Of a stretch of 64,000 nucleotides of DNA, positions 44,374 to 53,306 are shown piece by piece; position 1 is the first letter of the stretch; each line of letters begins with the position of its first letter. Source of the DNA: DATMFV01 sp035555975. Its GTDB lineage: Bacteria > Verrucomicrobiota > Verrucomicrobiia > Chthoniobacterales > Chthoniobacteraceae. The notes beneath the pieces are model-generated. The model worked only from the letters and a program-made list of their open reading frames with translations. It did no database searches and was not told the DNA's origin. Where the stretch lies: assembly GCA_035555975.1 (NCBI GenBank), contig DATMFV010000051.1, forward strand, positions 1 through 64,000, read 5' to 3'. A program made the translations under genes and the position numbers.

Positions 44374-44680
44374 AAGTTTCAGCCCCAAAGGGGCGGCCAT
44401 CCCTCAGCCCAGGGCAAGGCCCTGGGTTTGATGAACAGAAGAATCCAGCCCTGAAGGGGCGGCCTATGGTCAAAACACGGTGACCCCGGGAATCGCGGTC
44501 CTTCAGACCGCATCGTTTGGCGGGACGTATCCTCAGGGCGTTGCCCTGGGCTGAGGAATTACGGCCCGTTGGGCCTTTACAAAGGGCTGCGCCGTTTCGA
44601 AGAGAAAAAAATTAAAAAAGAAGCGCCTTCTTCATCCTTTCTAAAGGTTGGTTCTGGCACGATGCTCTCCAATCGCTGCC
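44374..44680. repeat. Cluster of REP-like palindromes after dop
   Basis: No gene is seen in 307 bp. Small GC-rich hairpins are stacked here: GCCCCAAAGGGGC (44382-44394), CCCAGGGCAAGGCCCTGGG (44408-44426), and an inverted copy of the latter, CAGGGCGTTGCCCTG (44533-44547) inside CCTCAGGGC...CTGAGG, plus GGCCCGTTGGGCC. The outer copies form an inverted repeat about 130 bp apart. This resembles dispersed REP/BIME-type elements; no RAYT transposase is in the window. It was checked specifically for a Pup-like gene and none was found. Confidence 0.6.
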
Positions 44681-46093
44681 ATGATGCCCACCTTTCCCCG
44701 GACCCTCCGCCTTGCCCTGCTTGGAACCGCGTTGCCGCTGCTTGTTTCGTGCGTCGGCTCGCGTCCCGCCTCGGAGCGGAGCGGCGTCCCGGTGCCTGCC
44801 GCGTGGCGGGCGGGAGGCGACGGGGCGCTGGATGTCGCCGCGCTCGCCCATTGGTGGCGGCGGTTTCGCGACCCCGTGCTCGACGAACTGATCGCCCGCG
44901 CTTTTGAGGGGAGTCCCGACCTGCGCACCTCCGTTTCCCGCATTCGCGAAGCGCGGGCGCGGCGGGGGCTGGCGACGAGCGCCTTTTTCCCGACCGTTTC
45001 CGGCCGGACGAGCGGCCGCACCGAGCGCTCCAAAAACCACGATCTCAATATCGTCACCGAAAGCGAACGCTACAGCGCTTCGCTCGATGCGAGCTGGGAG
45101 ATCGACCTCTTCGGAAAACAGTTCGAGCAGTACAAGGCTTCCTCAGCCGACTACCGGCAGGCGGTCGAAAATTTCTTTTCCGCCCGCGTCTCGCTCGCCG
45201 CCGAGGTGGCGGAGGTCTACATGACCCTGCGCAGCGCCGAGGAACAGGCGCGGGTGGTGGAGCAGAACCTTTCGCTGCGCGAAGAGACCGTGCAGTTGAC
45301 CCGGTGGCGCGCCGAGGCGGGGCAGACGAGCGAGCTTGACCTGCAACAGGCGATCAGCACGCTCGAACAGGCGCGCGGCACCCTCCCCGCCCTTCGCCAG
45401 AGCGTCTTGCAGAACCGCAACCAACTGGCGCTCCTGTGCGGGTTGACCCCCGGCGGGCTCGACGCCGTGCTCGCCAAACCGCGCGGCCTCCCGAAGCTGC
45501 CGCCCCGGCTCGCCGTCGGCATCCCGGCGGAAGCGTTGCGCCAGCGTCCCGATGTCCGCGCCGCCGAAGAGGCGCTGCTGGCCGCCACCGCCCGGACCGA
45601 AGCCGCCTGGCGTGAACGACTCCCGACACTGAGCCTGAGCGGCACCATCGGCATCGAAGCGCTCAAGGCCGGGCGACTCTTCTCGCCGCAGAGCAGCGCC
45701 TCGAGCCTGGTCGGGACGCTCGCCGCACCGATCTTTGACGCGGGGCGCATCCGGCAGAATATTCGTATCCAGAACGAACAGGAAAAACAGGCGCTCATCG
45801 CGTATGAGGCAACCGTGTTGCGGGCGCTTTCGGAGGTGGAGAACGCCCTGATCGCCATCCGGCAGACGGCGGAGCGGCTGGCGGTCCTCGACAACGCGCG
45901 GGCGGCGGCGCTGGCGGCGGCCGTGCTGGCGCAGCAGCAGTACGAAGCAGGGCTGGTCGACCTGACCGTGGTGCTCGATGCACAGCGGGTCCTGCTCAGT
46001 ATCGAAGAACAACAGATGACCACGCGCGCCAACCAACTCAGCGCCCACATCCAGCTCTACAAGGCGCTGGGGGGCGGCTGGCAGCCGGAGTAA
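44681..46093 (+). CDS. TolC/NodT-family outer-membrane efflux lipoprotein
   Basis: The 470-aa protein has a lipoprotein signal (LALLGTALPLLVSC lipobox), followed by the NodT-type start AHWWRRFRDPVLDELIARAF. Two long coiled-coil repeats are typical of outer-membrane efflux factors, with LRQRPDVRAAEEALLAATA between them and QQYEAGLVDLTVVLDAQRVL near the end. It forms the outer-membrane exit duct for the MacA/MacB-type pump encoded next (15-nt gap). The ATG at 44681 is chosen because it gives the signal directly; the frame can extend to a TTG upstream. Confidence 0.88.
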   Translation: MMPTFPRTLRLALLGTALPLLVSCVGSRPASERSGVPVPAAWRAGGDGALDVAALAHWWRRFRDPVLDELIARAFEGSPDLRTSVSRIREARARRGLATSAFFPTVSGRTSGRTERSKNHDLNIVTESERYSASLDASWEIDLFGKQFEQYKASSADYRQAVENFFSARVSLAAEVAEVYMTLRSAEEQARVVEQNLSLREETVQLTRWRAEAGQTSELDLQQAISTLEQARGTLPALRQSVLQNRNQLALLCGLTPGGLDAVLAKPRGLPKLPPRLAVGIPAEALRQRPDVRAAEEALLAATARTEAAWRERLPTLSLSGTIGIEALKAGRLFSPQSSASSLVGTLAAPIFDAGRIRQNIRIQNEQEKQALIAYEATVLRALSEVENALIAIRQTAERLAVLDNARAAALAAAVLAQQQYEAGLVDLTVVLDAQRVLLSIEEQQMTTRANQLSAHIQLYKALGGGWQPE

Positions 46094-46108
46094 TTTTTCT
46101 TTTTCCGT

Positions 46109-47446
46109 ATGAAATCAACGATTGAACCTCACAGCGCTTCTTCCACGCCGACGCCCGATCTCAAGACGGTCCTGGCGGGGCATTCCCGGCGGGGGAAGGG
46201 GTGGATCTGGCTCCTGCTGCTCGTCGTGGCGGCGGGCGGCGGCGCGTGGTGGTGGAGCCAGCGCAACGGCAGGGAGACGGCGGCCCCGCCCTTTGTGACC
46301 GAACCGCTGGAGCGCGGCAACATCAGCCTGACGATCACCGCAACCGGCAACCTGGAGCCGACCAATCAGGTGACCGTCGGGAGCGAACTTTCCGGCACGG
46401 TGCTGGAGGTTTTTGTCGATTCCAACGACCAGGTGAAAAAGGAGCAGCCGCTCGCCCGGCTCGACACCAGCCGGCTCGACCGGCAGATCGAAGGGGCGCG
46501 CGCCGGGCTCGCCTCCGCCAAGGCGCGCGTGGCACAGGTCGAGGCGACCGTGCGTGAACAGGAGGCGGCGCTGGCGCGGCAGAAGGAACTCCACCGCCTG
46601 AGCGGCGGCAAGGTCCCCTCCAAGGCCGAAATGGATGCCGCCATCGCCGCGGCGGACCGGGCCAGGGCCGACCTCGGCATGGCGCAGGCGTCGGTCGGCG
46701 AAGCCGAGGCGCAGATCCGGATGCACGAGAGCGAACTGGCCAAGGCGATCATCAAATCGCCGATCGACGGGATCGTGCTGACCCGGAGCGTCGAGCCGGG
46801 GCAGACGGTCGCCGCCAGCTTCACCGCGCCGGAATTGTTCGTGATCGCGGAAAAACTTGAACAGATGAAACTCAAGGTGGCGATCGCGGAAGCCGACATC
46901 GGCCGGGTCGAGATCGGCCAGCGGGCGACCTTTACCGTCGATGCCTGGCCGGACCGCTCCTACCGCGCCAGCGTCACGAAAGTCTCCTTCGGTTCGGCGG
47001 TGACCGACAATGTGGTCACTTACGAGACCGAACTGGAGGTGAGCAACGACGACCTGAGCCTGCGCCCCGGGATGACCGCAACGGCGGACGTGGCCGTGGC
47101 CGAGCGCAGCAACGTCTTCCTCGTGCCCGCAGCGGCGCTGCGCTTCACCCCCGCCCCGGTCGCCGGGGAAGGGCAGGCCGCCCCCGAGGCGCAGCAGCGC
47201 GGCAGTTTTGTGCAGAGCCTGGTGCCGATGCGGCGGCGCGGGCCGCGCGGTTCGAGAGGCGGCGGCGAACAGCGCCGGGGAGGCAACCGCCCGTCGCAGG
47301 TCTGGACCGTGAAAAATGGCGAAGCCCAACCGCTCAAGGTGCGGATCGGCATCAGCGACGGCCGCCGCACCGAAATCGAAGGCGAGGGATTGAGTGAAGG
47401 GTTGCCGATCATCCTCCGCCAGACGCCGGCCCCCGTGGCACCGTAA
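46109..47446 (+). CDS. MacA-like periplasmic adaptor (HlyD/RND family)
   Basis: The 445-aa protein has a single N-terminal membrane anchor (GWIWLLLLVVAAGGGAWWW), a lipoyl-like half motif (VGSELSGTVLEVFVDSNDQV), an alpha-helical hairpin (~residues 135-210), the second lipoyl half (IKSPIDGIVLTRSVEPGQTV) and a beta-barrel/membrane-proximal part. A Gly/Arg-rich insertion (RRRGPRGSRGGGEQRRGG) near residue 375 is unusual. It links the inner-membrane ABC pump to the outer-membrane duct. The leader before the ATG is T-rich (TTTTTCTTTTTCCGT) with no Shine-Dalgarno sequence. Confidence 0.9.
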   Translation: MKSTIEPHSASSTPTPDLKTVLAGHSRRGKGWIWLLLLVVAAGGGAWWWSQRNGRETAAPPFVTEPLERGNISLTITATGNLEPTNQVTVGSELSGTVLEVFVDSNDQVKKEQPLARLDTSRLDRQIEGARAGLASAKARVAQVEATVREQEAALARQKELHRLSGGKVPSKAEMDAAIAAADRARADLGMAQASVGEAEAQIRMHESELAKAIIKSPIDGIVLTRSVEPGQTVAASFTAPELFVIAEKLEQMKLKVAIAEADIGRVEIGQRATFTVDAWPDRSYRASVTKVSFGSAVTDNVVTYETELEVSNDDLSLRPGMTATADVAVAERSNVFLVPAAALRFTPAPVAGEGQAAPEAQQRGSFVQSLVPMRRRGPRGSRGGGEQRRGGNRPSQVWTVKNGEAQPLKVRIGISDGRRTEIEGEGLSEGLPIILRQTPAPVAP

Positions 47447-47460
47447 CACCCTTGCTTTTC

Positions 47461-48177
47461 ATGAACCGACAGGAACCGCTGATCCGCCTCACCAGCCTCC
47501 GGAAAACCTACGGAGAAGGGGCCGCCGCCTTCGAAGCGCTGCGCGGGATCGACCTCGAAATCCGCCGGGGCGAGTTTGTCGCGGTGATGGGACCGAGCGG
47601 CTCGGGAAAATCGACCCTGATGAACCTGCTCGGTTGCCTTGATACGCCGACTTCCGGCAGCTACCGGTATGAGGGGATCGCGGTCGAATCGCTCGACGCC
47701 GACCAGCGCTCCCTGCTGCGGCGGCATGCGCTCGGGTTCATCTTTCAGGGGTTCAACCTGCTGGCGCGGACCAGCGCCCTTGAGAACGTGGAACTGCCGC
47801 TTCTTTACCGCGGCCTTTCGCGGCGGGAACGGGCGCGCCTCGCGACCGAAGCGCTGGCATCGGTCGGCTTGCCCAACAAACTGCGCAACACCCCGGCGGA
47901 ACTCTCCGGCGGCCAGCAGCAGCGGGTGGCGATCGCGCGGGCGATCGTGACCGAACCCGGCACCCTCTTTGCCGACGAACCGACCGGCAACCTCGACTCG
48001 ACCACCACCCGCGAGGTGATGGAACTGTTAACCCGGCTCAACGCCGAACGGGGGATCACCATCCTGCTGGTGACCCACGAAGACGACGTGGCCGAATACG
48101 CCCAGCGGGTGCTGACCGTCCGCGACGGCCTCCTCGCCGACGACATGGTCCGCCACCCCGCCCCTTTCAAGCCATGA
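47461..48177 (+). CDS. MacB/LolD-type ABC transporter ATPase
   Basis: The 238-aa ATPase has Walker A GPSGSGKST, Q-loop FQGFNLL, signature LSGGQQQR, Walker B LFADEPTGNLDS and the switch His in LVTHED. This is the MacB/LolD/FtsE group, which powers mechanotransmission from the inner membrane. It overlaps the permease gene by 4 nt, so the split two-gene form replaces the fused MacB of enterobacteria. The ATG at 47461 is preferred over a TTG three codons upstream. Confidence 0.92.
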   Translation: MNRQEPLIRLTSLRKTYGEGAAAFEALRGIDLEIRRGEFVAVMGPSGSGKSTLMNLLGCLDTPTSGSYRYEGIAVESLDADQRSLLRRHALGFIFQGFNLLARTSALENVELPLLYRGLSRRERARLATEALASVGLPNKLRNTPAELSGGQQQRVAIARAIVTEPGTLFADEPTGNLDSTTTREVMELLTRLNAERGITILLVTHEDDVAEYAQRVLTVRDGLLADDMVRHPAPFKP

Positions 48178-49397
48178 TAGCGATGATCTGGAACGCCTTC
48201 TTCATTGCGCTGCGTGAAATCCGGCGCAACCTGATGCGCGCTTTTCTCACGGTGCTCGGGGTGATCATCGGCGTGGCGGCGGTCGTCACGATGGTGACGC
48301 TCGGCCAGGGGGCGACGCAGGCGATCAAGGATCAGATCTCCAACCTCGGGAGCAACCTGATCATGCTCCGCCCCGGGGCCGGTTTCGGGCCGCGCACCGG
48401 TTCGGCAGGGGTGCCGAGTTTTACCGAAAGCGATGCGGTGGCGATCGGCGAACAGGTCTACGGCGTGGCGGCGGTCGCCCCGGTCAGCAGTTCCTCCTAC
48501 AGCACGATCTACCTCCAGAACGCCCGCTCGACCTCCGTGGTCGGCACCACGCCGGAGTATTTCCCGATCAACAAATGGAAGCTGGCCGAGGGGCGTTTCT
48601 TCAGCGAGGCCGATCTCCGCTCCGGCCGGGCGGTCTGCGTGATCGGCGACACCGTCTGGAAAGAACTTTTCGGCGGCGAGAGCCCGGTTGGCGCAAAAAT
48701 CCGGATCGGCAAGGCGTCGTGCGAAGTGGTCGGGCTTCTGAGCGCGAAAGGGCAGTCGGGCATGGGCAACCAGGATGACACGATCATCGTCCCGCTCACC
48801 ACCATGCAGCGGCGGCTCGCCGGGCGGAGTTCCGTGCGCCGGATCAACCAGATCGCCATCTCGGCGCAGGACGGCGTGGAGAGCGACGTGGTTCTGGCTG
48901 ACCTGACCTCCCTCATGCGCCAGCGCCGCAACCTGCAACCCAACCAGGACGACAATTTTTCCGCCTTCGACACCCGGCAGATCGCCGACGCGCTCAGTTC
49001 CTCGACGAAGATGATGACGACGCTGCTGGCCGCCGTCGCTGGGGTGAGCCTGCTGGTCGGTGGGATCGGGATCATGAACATCATGCTCGTTTCCGTGACG
49101 GAACGGACGCGGGAAATCGGCATCCGCCTCGCCATCGGGGCGCGGGCGCGCGAGGTCCTCTGGCAGTTTCTCGTCGAGGCGATGACCCTTTCGTGCGTCG
49201 GCGGGTTGACCGGGCTGCTCCTCGCCTTCGGGTTGTGCCATACGCTGGCAAAGGTGATCGAAGTGCCCTTTCTCTTCGATCTCCGCATCAACATCATCGC
49301 CTTTGTCTTTTCGGCGGTGATCGGCGTCGTCTTCGGGCTCGCCCCGGCGCGGCGTGCGGCGCAGCTCGACCCGATCGACGCCCTGCGACACGAGTGA
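48174..49397 (+). CDS. MacB-like ABC transporter permease
   Basis: The 407-aa permease has an N-terminal membrane helix (about residues 22-43, NLMRAFLTVLGVIIGVAAVV), a large periplasmic MacB_PCD domain and three C-terminal helices (FtsX domain) containing GGIGIMNIMLVSVTERTREI and LAIGARAREVLWQF. It forms the inner-membrane part of the tripartite exporter with the preceding genes. Likely cargoes are macrolide-like compounds, peptides or lipoproteins; the sequence does not say which. Confidence 0.92.
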   Translation: MIAMIWNAFFIALREIRRNLMRAFLTVLGVIIGVAAVVTMVTLGQGATQAIKDQISNLGSNLIMLRPGAGFGPRTGSAGVPSFTESDAVAIGEQVYGVAAVAPVSSSSYSTIYLQNARSTSVVGTTPEYFPINKWKLAEGRFFSEADLRSGRAVCVIGDTVWKELFGGESPVGAKIRIGKASCEVVGLLSAKGQSGMGNQDDTIIVPLTTMQRRLAGRSSVRRINQIAISAQDGVESDVVLADLTSLMRQRRNLQPNQDDNFSAFDTRQIADALSSSTKMMTTLLAAVAGVSLLVGGIGIMNIMLVSVTERTREIGIRLAIGARAREVLWQFLVEAMTLSCVGGLTGLLLAFGLCHTLAKVIEVPFLFDLRINIIAFVFSAVIGVVFGLAPARRAAQLDPIDALRHE

Positions 49398-49404
49398 TCC
49401 GTTT

Positions 49405-50064
49405 ATGAAAATCCTCATCATCGAAGACGACCCGCTGCTTTTGAGAAGCCTCGCGGCGACGTTTCGCGAAGAGGGGTACGTGGTCGGGACCGCCGCCGAC
49501 GGGGAGGAGGGGCTCTACAAGGCGCAGGAGAGCGGGCTCGCCGCGATCGTGCTCGACGTGATGCTCCCCCGGCTTGACGGGTGGGAAGTGCTGGAACGGC
49601 TGCGCCCCGGGGTCGCCACGCCGGTGCTGATGCTGACCGCCCGCGACACCATCCCCGACCGGGTGCGCGGCCTCAATGAAGGGGCGGACGATTACCTCAC
49701 CAAGCCGTTTGACTCCGACGAACTCCTCGCACGGGTCCGGGCATTGATCCGGCGCGCGGCAGGGAAGGCGCACCCGGTGGTGACGGCGGGGCCGCTGGTC
49801 GTCAACACCGCCACGCGGCGGGTGGAGGTCGAAGGGCGCGAAGTGGCGTTGACCGCGCGCGAATACCTCCTGCTCGAATACCTCGCGCTGCACCAGGGGG
49901 AGGTGGTGAGCCGGACCACCCTTTACGACCACCTCTTCGGCGACGAGGAGACGACGCTTTCCAACCTGCTCGATGTCCACATCTCCAACCTCCGCAAGAA
50001 ACTCGGCGGCCAGTTGATCACCACCCGCCGGGGACACGGCTATTCTTTGATGGTCCGGGAATGA
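49405..50064 (+). CDS. OmpR/PhoB-family response regulator
   Basis: The 219-aa protein has a receiver domain with acidic pair EDD (7-9), phospho-acceptor Asp51 in IVLDVMLPRLDG, Thr in LMLTARD and Lys in DYLTKPF. The C-terminal winged helix ends LLDVHISNLRKKLG and TTRRGHGYSL. It starts 7 nt after the MacB-like permease and overlaps its kinase by 4 nt, so it probably regulates the exporter operon. The start at 49405 matches the normal N-terminus of the family. Confidence 0.95.
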   Translation: MKILIIEDDPLLLRSLAATFREEGYVVGTAADGEEGLYKAQESGLAAIVLDVMLPRLDGWEVLERLRPGVATPVLMLTARDTIPDRVRGLNEGADDYLTKPFDSDELLARVRALIRRAAGKAHPVVTAGPLVVNTATRRVEVEGREVALTAREYLLLEYLALHQGEVVSRTTLYDHLFGDEETTLSNLLDVHISNLRKKLGGQLITTRRGHGYSLMVRE

Positions 50065-51539
50065 AACGCTTTCTTCACTCGATCCGCTGGCAGGTGCAGG
50101 TCTGGTATGGGCTGATCCTGCTGGCGACGCTGGTGGCGTTCTGTTTTACGGCGTACCGGCTCGCGTGGGATCACCAGATGCGCGGGGTCGATCGGGAACT
50201 CGGCGAATCCGAACGGCGGCTGATCCGTTCGCTCGTCCGCGCCGCCCATCCCCCCGGCGACCACGACAAGGAGTTCGTCCCGATGCCGCGAAACGAATGG
50301 ATGCGGCAGTTGCGGGAGGGGAAGATCGCCGTTTCCACCGAGACGATGCAGGGGTTCGAGGGAGCCGGGGAGCCGGGAGGGGCCTACTTTGCGCTTTATG
50401 AAAGCGACGGCTTCCTGCTGGCAAAATCGCCCGGCGTGCCCGAAGGGGTTGCCCGGCGGTTCCTGCCGGTGCCGGAGCGGGGGTCCAACGAAGCGCTCCG
50501 GAGCGAGGGAAAACGGCGGGAACTTTACCGGAGCACCTCCTATGGGATGCAGGGCGTGGTCGGGCGCAACATCGAGCCCGAACTGGAGTTGATGCGCCGG
50601 TTTGCCTGGTCGTTGAGCGCGGCGGGCGGGGCGGTCTGGCTGCTCGGACTGCTTGGCGGGTGGTGGCTCGCGGGGCGCGCGATCCGCCCGATCGAACTGA
50701 TCAGCCGGACGGCGGCCCGCATCGCGGAGGGGAACCTCCAGGAGCGGATCGCCATCGCCCGGCCCGGCAACGAACTCGACGATTTGAGCCGCGTCCTGAA
50801 CCGGACCTTCGAGCGCCTGCACGACGCCTTTGAGCGGCAGAAGCAATTCACCGCCGACGCCTCGCACGAACTGCGCACCCCGGTCACGGTCCTCCTTTCC
50901 GAAACGCAACGCATCCTGAAGCGGGAACGCACCCCGGAGGAATACCGCGAAGCGCTGGAGACGTGCGAGATGACCGGGCGGCGGATGCGCGGGTTGATCG
51001 AAGCGCTCCTCCTGCTGGCGCGGCACGAGCGGGGAGGCGCGCTGCCGGAGTCGCAAGGCGCGGGCGATCTGGTGCAGGTCGTGCGCGACACGCTCGACCA
51101 TCTTGCCCCGCTGGCCGACGAGGCGGGGGTGACTTTGCGCGGCGAACTGCCGTCGCAACCGGCGTGGTGTACGGCGGATGCCGGGGCGCTCGGCGTGGTC
51201 GTTGCCAACCTGGTCCTCAACGCGATCCGCCATCCCGGGCCGGGTACGGAGGTGCGGGTCGCCGTCGAACCGGAGGCGGAGGCGGTTCAACTGACCGTCT
51301 CGGACAACGGCGTCGGGATCGCCCCGGAGGAGTTGCCGCACCTTTTCGAGCGGTTTTACCGGGTCGACAAGGCGCGGACCGGCGACGGGGCGGGGCATAC
51401 CGGGCTGGGGCTTGCGATTGTGCAACGCATCGTGGAAAACCACGGCGGAAGCGTCACCGTGGCGAGCGAACCGGGGCAGGGGGCCTGTTTTGGCGTCCGG
51501 CTGCCGCGATCCTCGACAGCCGGGGCGGTTCCAAGCTAA
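50061..51539 (+). CDS. Sensor histidine kinase
   Basis: The 492-aa membrane kinase has two transmembrane segments (~14-33 and ~183-206) around a ~150-residue periplasmic sensor. A HAMP linker follows (AGRAIRPIELISRTAARIAE). The phospho-acceptor is His269 in DASHELRTPVTVLLSE, and the ATPase domain carries NLVLNAIRH (N box), VSDNGVGIAPEE (G1), FERFYRVDKAR and GLGLAIVQRIVENHGG. It is translationally coupled to its response regulator and sits in the exporter operon, so it may sense envelope stress or the exported compound. Confidence 0.95.
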   Translation: MKRFLHSIRWQVQVWYGLILLATLVAFCFTAYRLAWDHQMRGVDRELGESERRLIRSLVRAAHPPGDHDKEFVPMPRNEWMRQLREGKIAVSTETMQGFEGAGEPGGAYFALYESDGFLLAKSPGVPEGVARRFLPVPERGSNEALRSEGKRRELYRSTSYGMQGVVGRNIEPELELMRRFAWSLSAAGGAVWLLGLLGGWWLAGRAIRPIELISRTAARIAEGNLQERIAIARPGNELDDLSRVLNRTFERLHDAFERQKQFTADASHELRTPVTVLLSETQRILKRERTPEEYREALETCEMTGRRMRGLIEALLLLARHERGGALPESQGAGDLVQVVRDTLDHLAPLADEAGVTLRGELPSQPAWCTADAGALGVVVANLVLNAIRHPGPGTEVRVAVEPEAEAVQLTVSDNGVGIAPEELPHLFERFYRVDKARTGDGAGHTGLGLAIVQRIVENHGGSVTVASEPGQGACFGVRLPRSSTAGAVPS

Positions 51540-51548
51540 ACAAGGGGC

Positions 51549-53177
51549 ATGGCGTTGGAAACAGAGCCGGGAAATCGCGGGTTGGCCCGGGTGTTGCGAA
51601 AGGCCGGGCGTTGGCTGGGGCTCGCCGCCTTGTTGATCCTCGGCGTGGCGCTGCGGTGCTGGAACGTGGCCGATGTCTGGATCGGCGGAAAGCTTTATTT
51701 CGTCGACCCCGACGGCTACTCGCGGATGACCCGCGTGGCGGCGGTGCTGCGCGAGCCGGGGAGCGTGTTGCGGCAGCATTTTTTCGAGAACTGGCCGCTC
51801 GGCATCATCCCGCACACCACCGCCCCGCTCGATTACCTGATCGCCGGGCTGGCGGTGATTCTCCGTCCTTCGGACCCGGCGGCGGCAGCCGACTGGGCGG
51901 GGGCGCTGATCTCGATCGGGTTTGGCGTGGCAACGATGATCTTCCTCTGGTCCTGGGCCGGGCCGCGGCGTTACCGCGCGGCGATGCTCGCGCTTTTTGC
52001 CGTGAGCCCGATCCTGGTCCATGGGACGCTGTTCGGTCGCCCCGACCACCAGTCGGCGTTGATCTTCCTGCTCGCCGTCGCGCTCGGGGCGGAAGCGGTG
52101 CTGTTGCGCGAAACCTCGCGGCGCTGGAGCGTGACGGCCGGGGCGGCCTGGGGCGCGGCGCTCTGGGTTTCACTTTATGAACCGCTCCTCCTGTTCGCGG
52201 CGGTGCTTCTCCTGGGCGTTGCGCTCCGGGGCAGGCGTTACTTCGCCCGGGAGCGGTGGGCCGGGTGGGGGACATTGCTGGTAATCCTCCTGATCGCGCT
52301 CGCCATCGAACGGTGGCGACCCCTCTTGCCCGATGCGGAGGTGATCCGCTATTTCCCCGACTGGAGCCGGAACATCGGCGAGCTTCAACCCGCCTCGTTC
52401 TCCACCCTGTTGCGGTGGTCGCTGGCGTGGCTGCCGCTGGCCCCGCTGGCGCTTTGGGCCGCCGCCCGGCGACGGGAAGGGGGCGACCCGTCCGGCTGGT
52501 TCTGGCTCGGGCTGCTGCTCGTGACGGCGGGGCTGACGTTCTGGCAGGCGCGGTGGGGGTATTTCTTTTCGCTGGTCTTTGTGATGTCGCTGCCGATGCA
52601 GGCGGCGACGCTGGAACGGTGGCTGGGCGGGCGGCGCTGGGCGGTGGCGGTGCTCGGCCTTCTGGCGCTCTGGCCGGTGGCACGCGATTGGGACGACCGC
52701 TTCAACGAAGGCGAACTGGCGCGGCGGGCGCAAGCGCGGCAGGAGCACGCGGCGTTGCGCGACGTGGCATTGCGGATCAAAAAACTGGCCGCCGACCGGC
52801 GCGATGGCGAGCCGGTGCCGATCCTCGCCCCGTGGTGGCATTCCCCGGCGCTCGCCTACTGGTCCGGGCAGCCGTGCGTGGCCGGGAGTTCCCACCAGAG
52901 CCTGCCCGGCACCGTTGCCAGCGCCCGCTTCTTCCTGCAAAATGACCCGGAAGCGGCCCTCAAGCTGCTCGGGGAGCGCGAAGTCGGCGTCGTGGTGGTC
53001 GACGATCCCGTCCGCGTTCTGCAAAACTCCGCGCAACTCCTCGGCGAGCCGCCCCCCGCCCACCCGGAAGCCCCGCTCGGCTACCGCCTCTACACCCGCC
53101 CCAACCAGCCGCCGCCGGGGCTGGAGCCGGTCTACCGCAACCGTGCCTTTGTCCTGATGCGTCGCACGGCGTGGTAG
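51549..53177 (+). CDS. STT3/PglB-like polytopic glycosyltransferase-type membrane protein
   Basis: The 542-aa protein has about ten or more hydrophobic segments. Features recall GT66 oligosaccharyltransferases: an acidic loop after the first helix (FVDPDGYSRMTRV, residues 51-63), IPHTTAPLDYL, GRPDHQS (163-169) in a luminal loop, and a soluble C-terminal part with PWWHSPALAYWSGQP, which recalls the WWDYG segment. If correct it would transfer a lipid-linked glycan to protein. The match is by motif shape only; other GT-C fold membrane transferases are possible. It follows the histidine kinase by 9 nt, and why it is in the exporter operon is unclear. Confidence 0.5.
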   Translation: MALETEPGNRGLARVLRKAGRWLGLAALLILGVALRCWNVADVWIGGKLYFVDPDGYSRMTRVAAVLREPGSVLRQHFFENWPLGIIPHTTAPLDYLIAGLAVILRPSDPAAAADWAGALISIGFGVATMIFLWSWAGPRRYRAAMLALFAVSPILVHGTLFGRPDHQSALIFLLAVALGAEAVLLRETSRRWSVTAGAAWGAALWVSLYEPLLLFAAVLLLGVALRGRRYFARERWAGWGTLLVILLIALAIERWRPLLPDAEVIRYFPDWSRNIGELQPASFSTLLRWSLAWLPLAPLALWAAARRREGGDPSGWFWLGLLLVTAGLTFWQARWGYFFSLVFVMSLPMQAATLERWLGGRRWAVAVLGLLALWPVARDWDDRFNEGELARRAQARQEHAALRDVALRIKKLAADRRDGEPVPILAPWWHSPALAYWSGQPCVAGSSHQSLPGTVASARFFLQNDPEAALKLLGEREVGVVVVDDPVRVLQNSAQLLGEPPPAHPEAPLGYRLYTRPNQPPPGLEPVYRNRAFVLMRRTAW

Positions 53178-53306
53178 CTTGAAGGGCTGCGCCGGAGCGG
53201 ACCTCCGCATCCGCCGCAGGGTTGAATGCCGCGGTGAGTGAATGGCATGCTCCGATCTCCGAGCTTCGGCTTGACGGGCGAGGGAGGCGACGGGAGGATG
53301 TGGCCC

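Noticed and set aside
42984..44483. 499-codon frame overlapping dop on the same strand
   Set aside because: Shifted frame of dop with Arg/Pro/Gly-rich composition; the dop frame contains all family motifs.
44374..44680. Possible small pup/UBact gene after dop
   Set aside because: All short frames in this stretch consist of REP-like palindromes; none ends in GGE/GGQ or RTGE/RTGQ and none has Pup-like composition.
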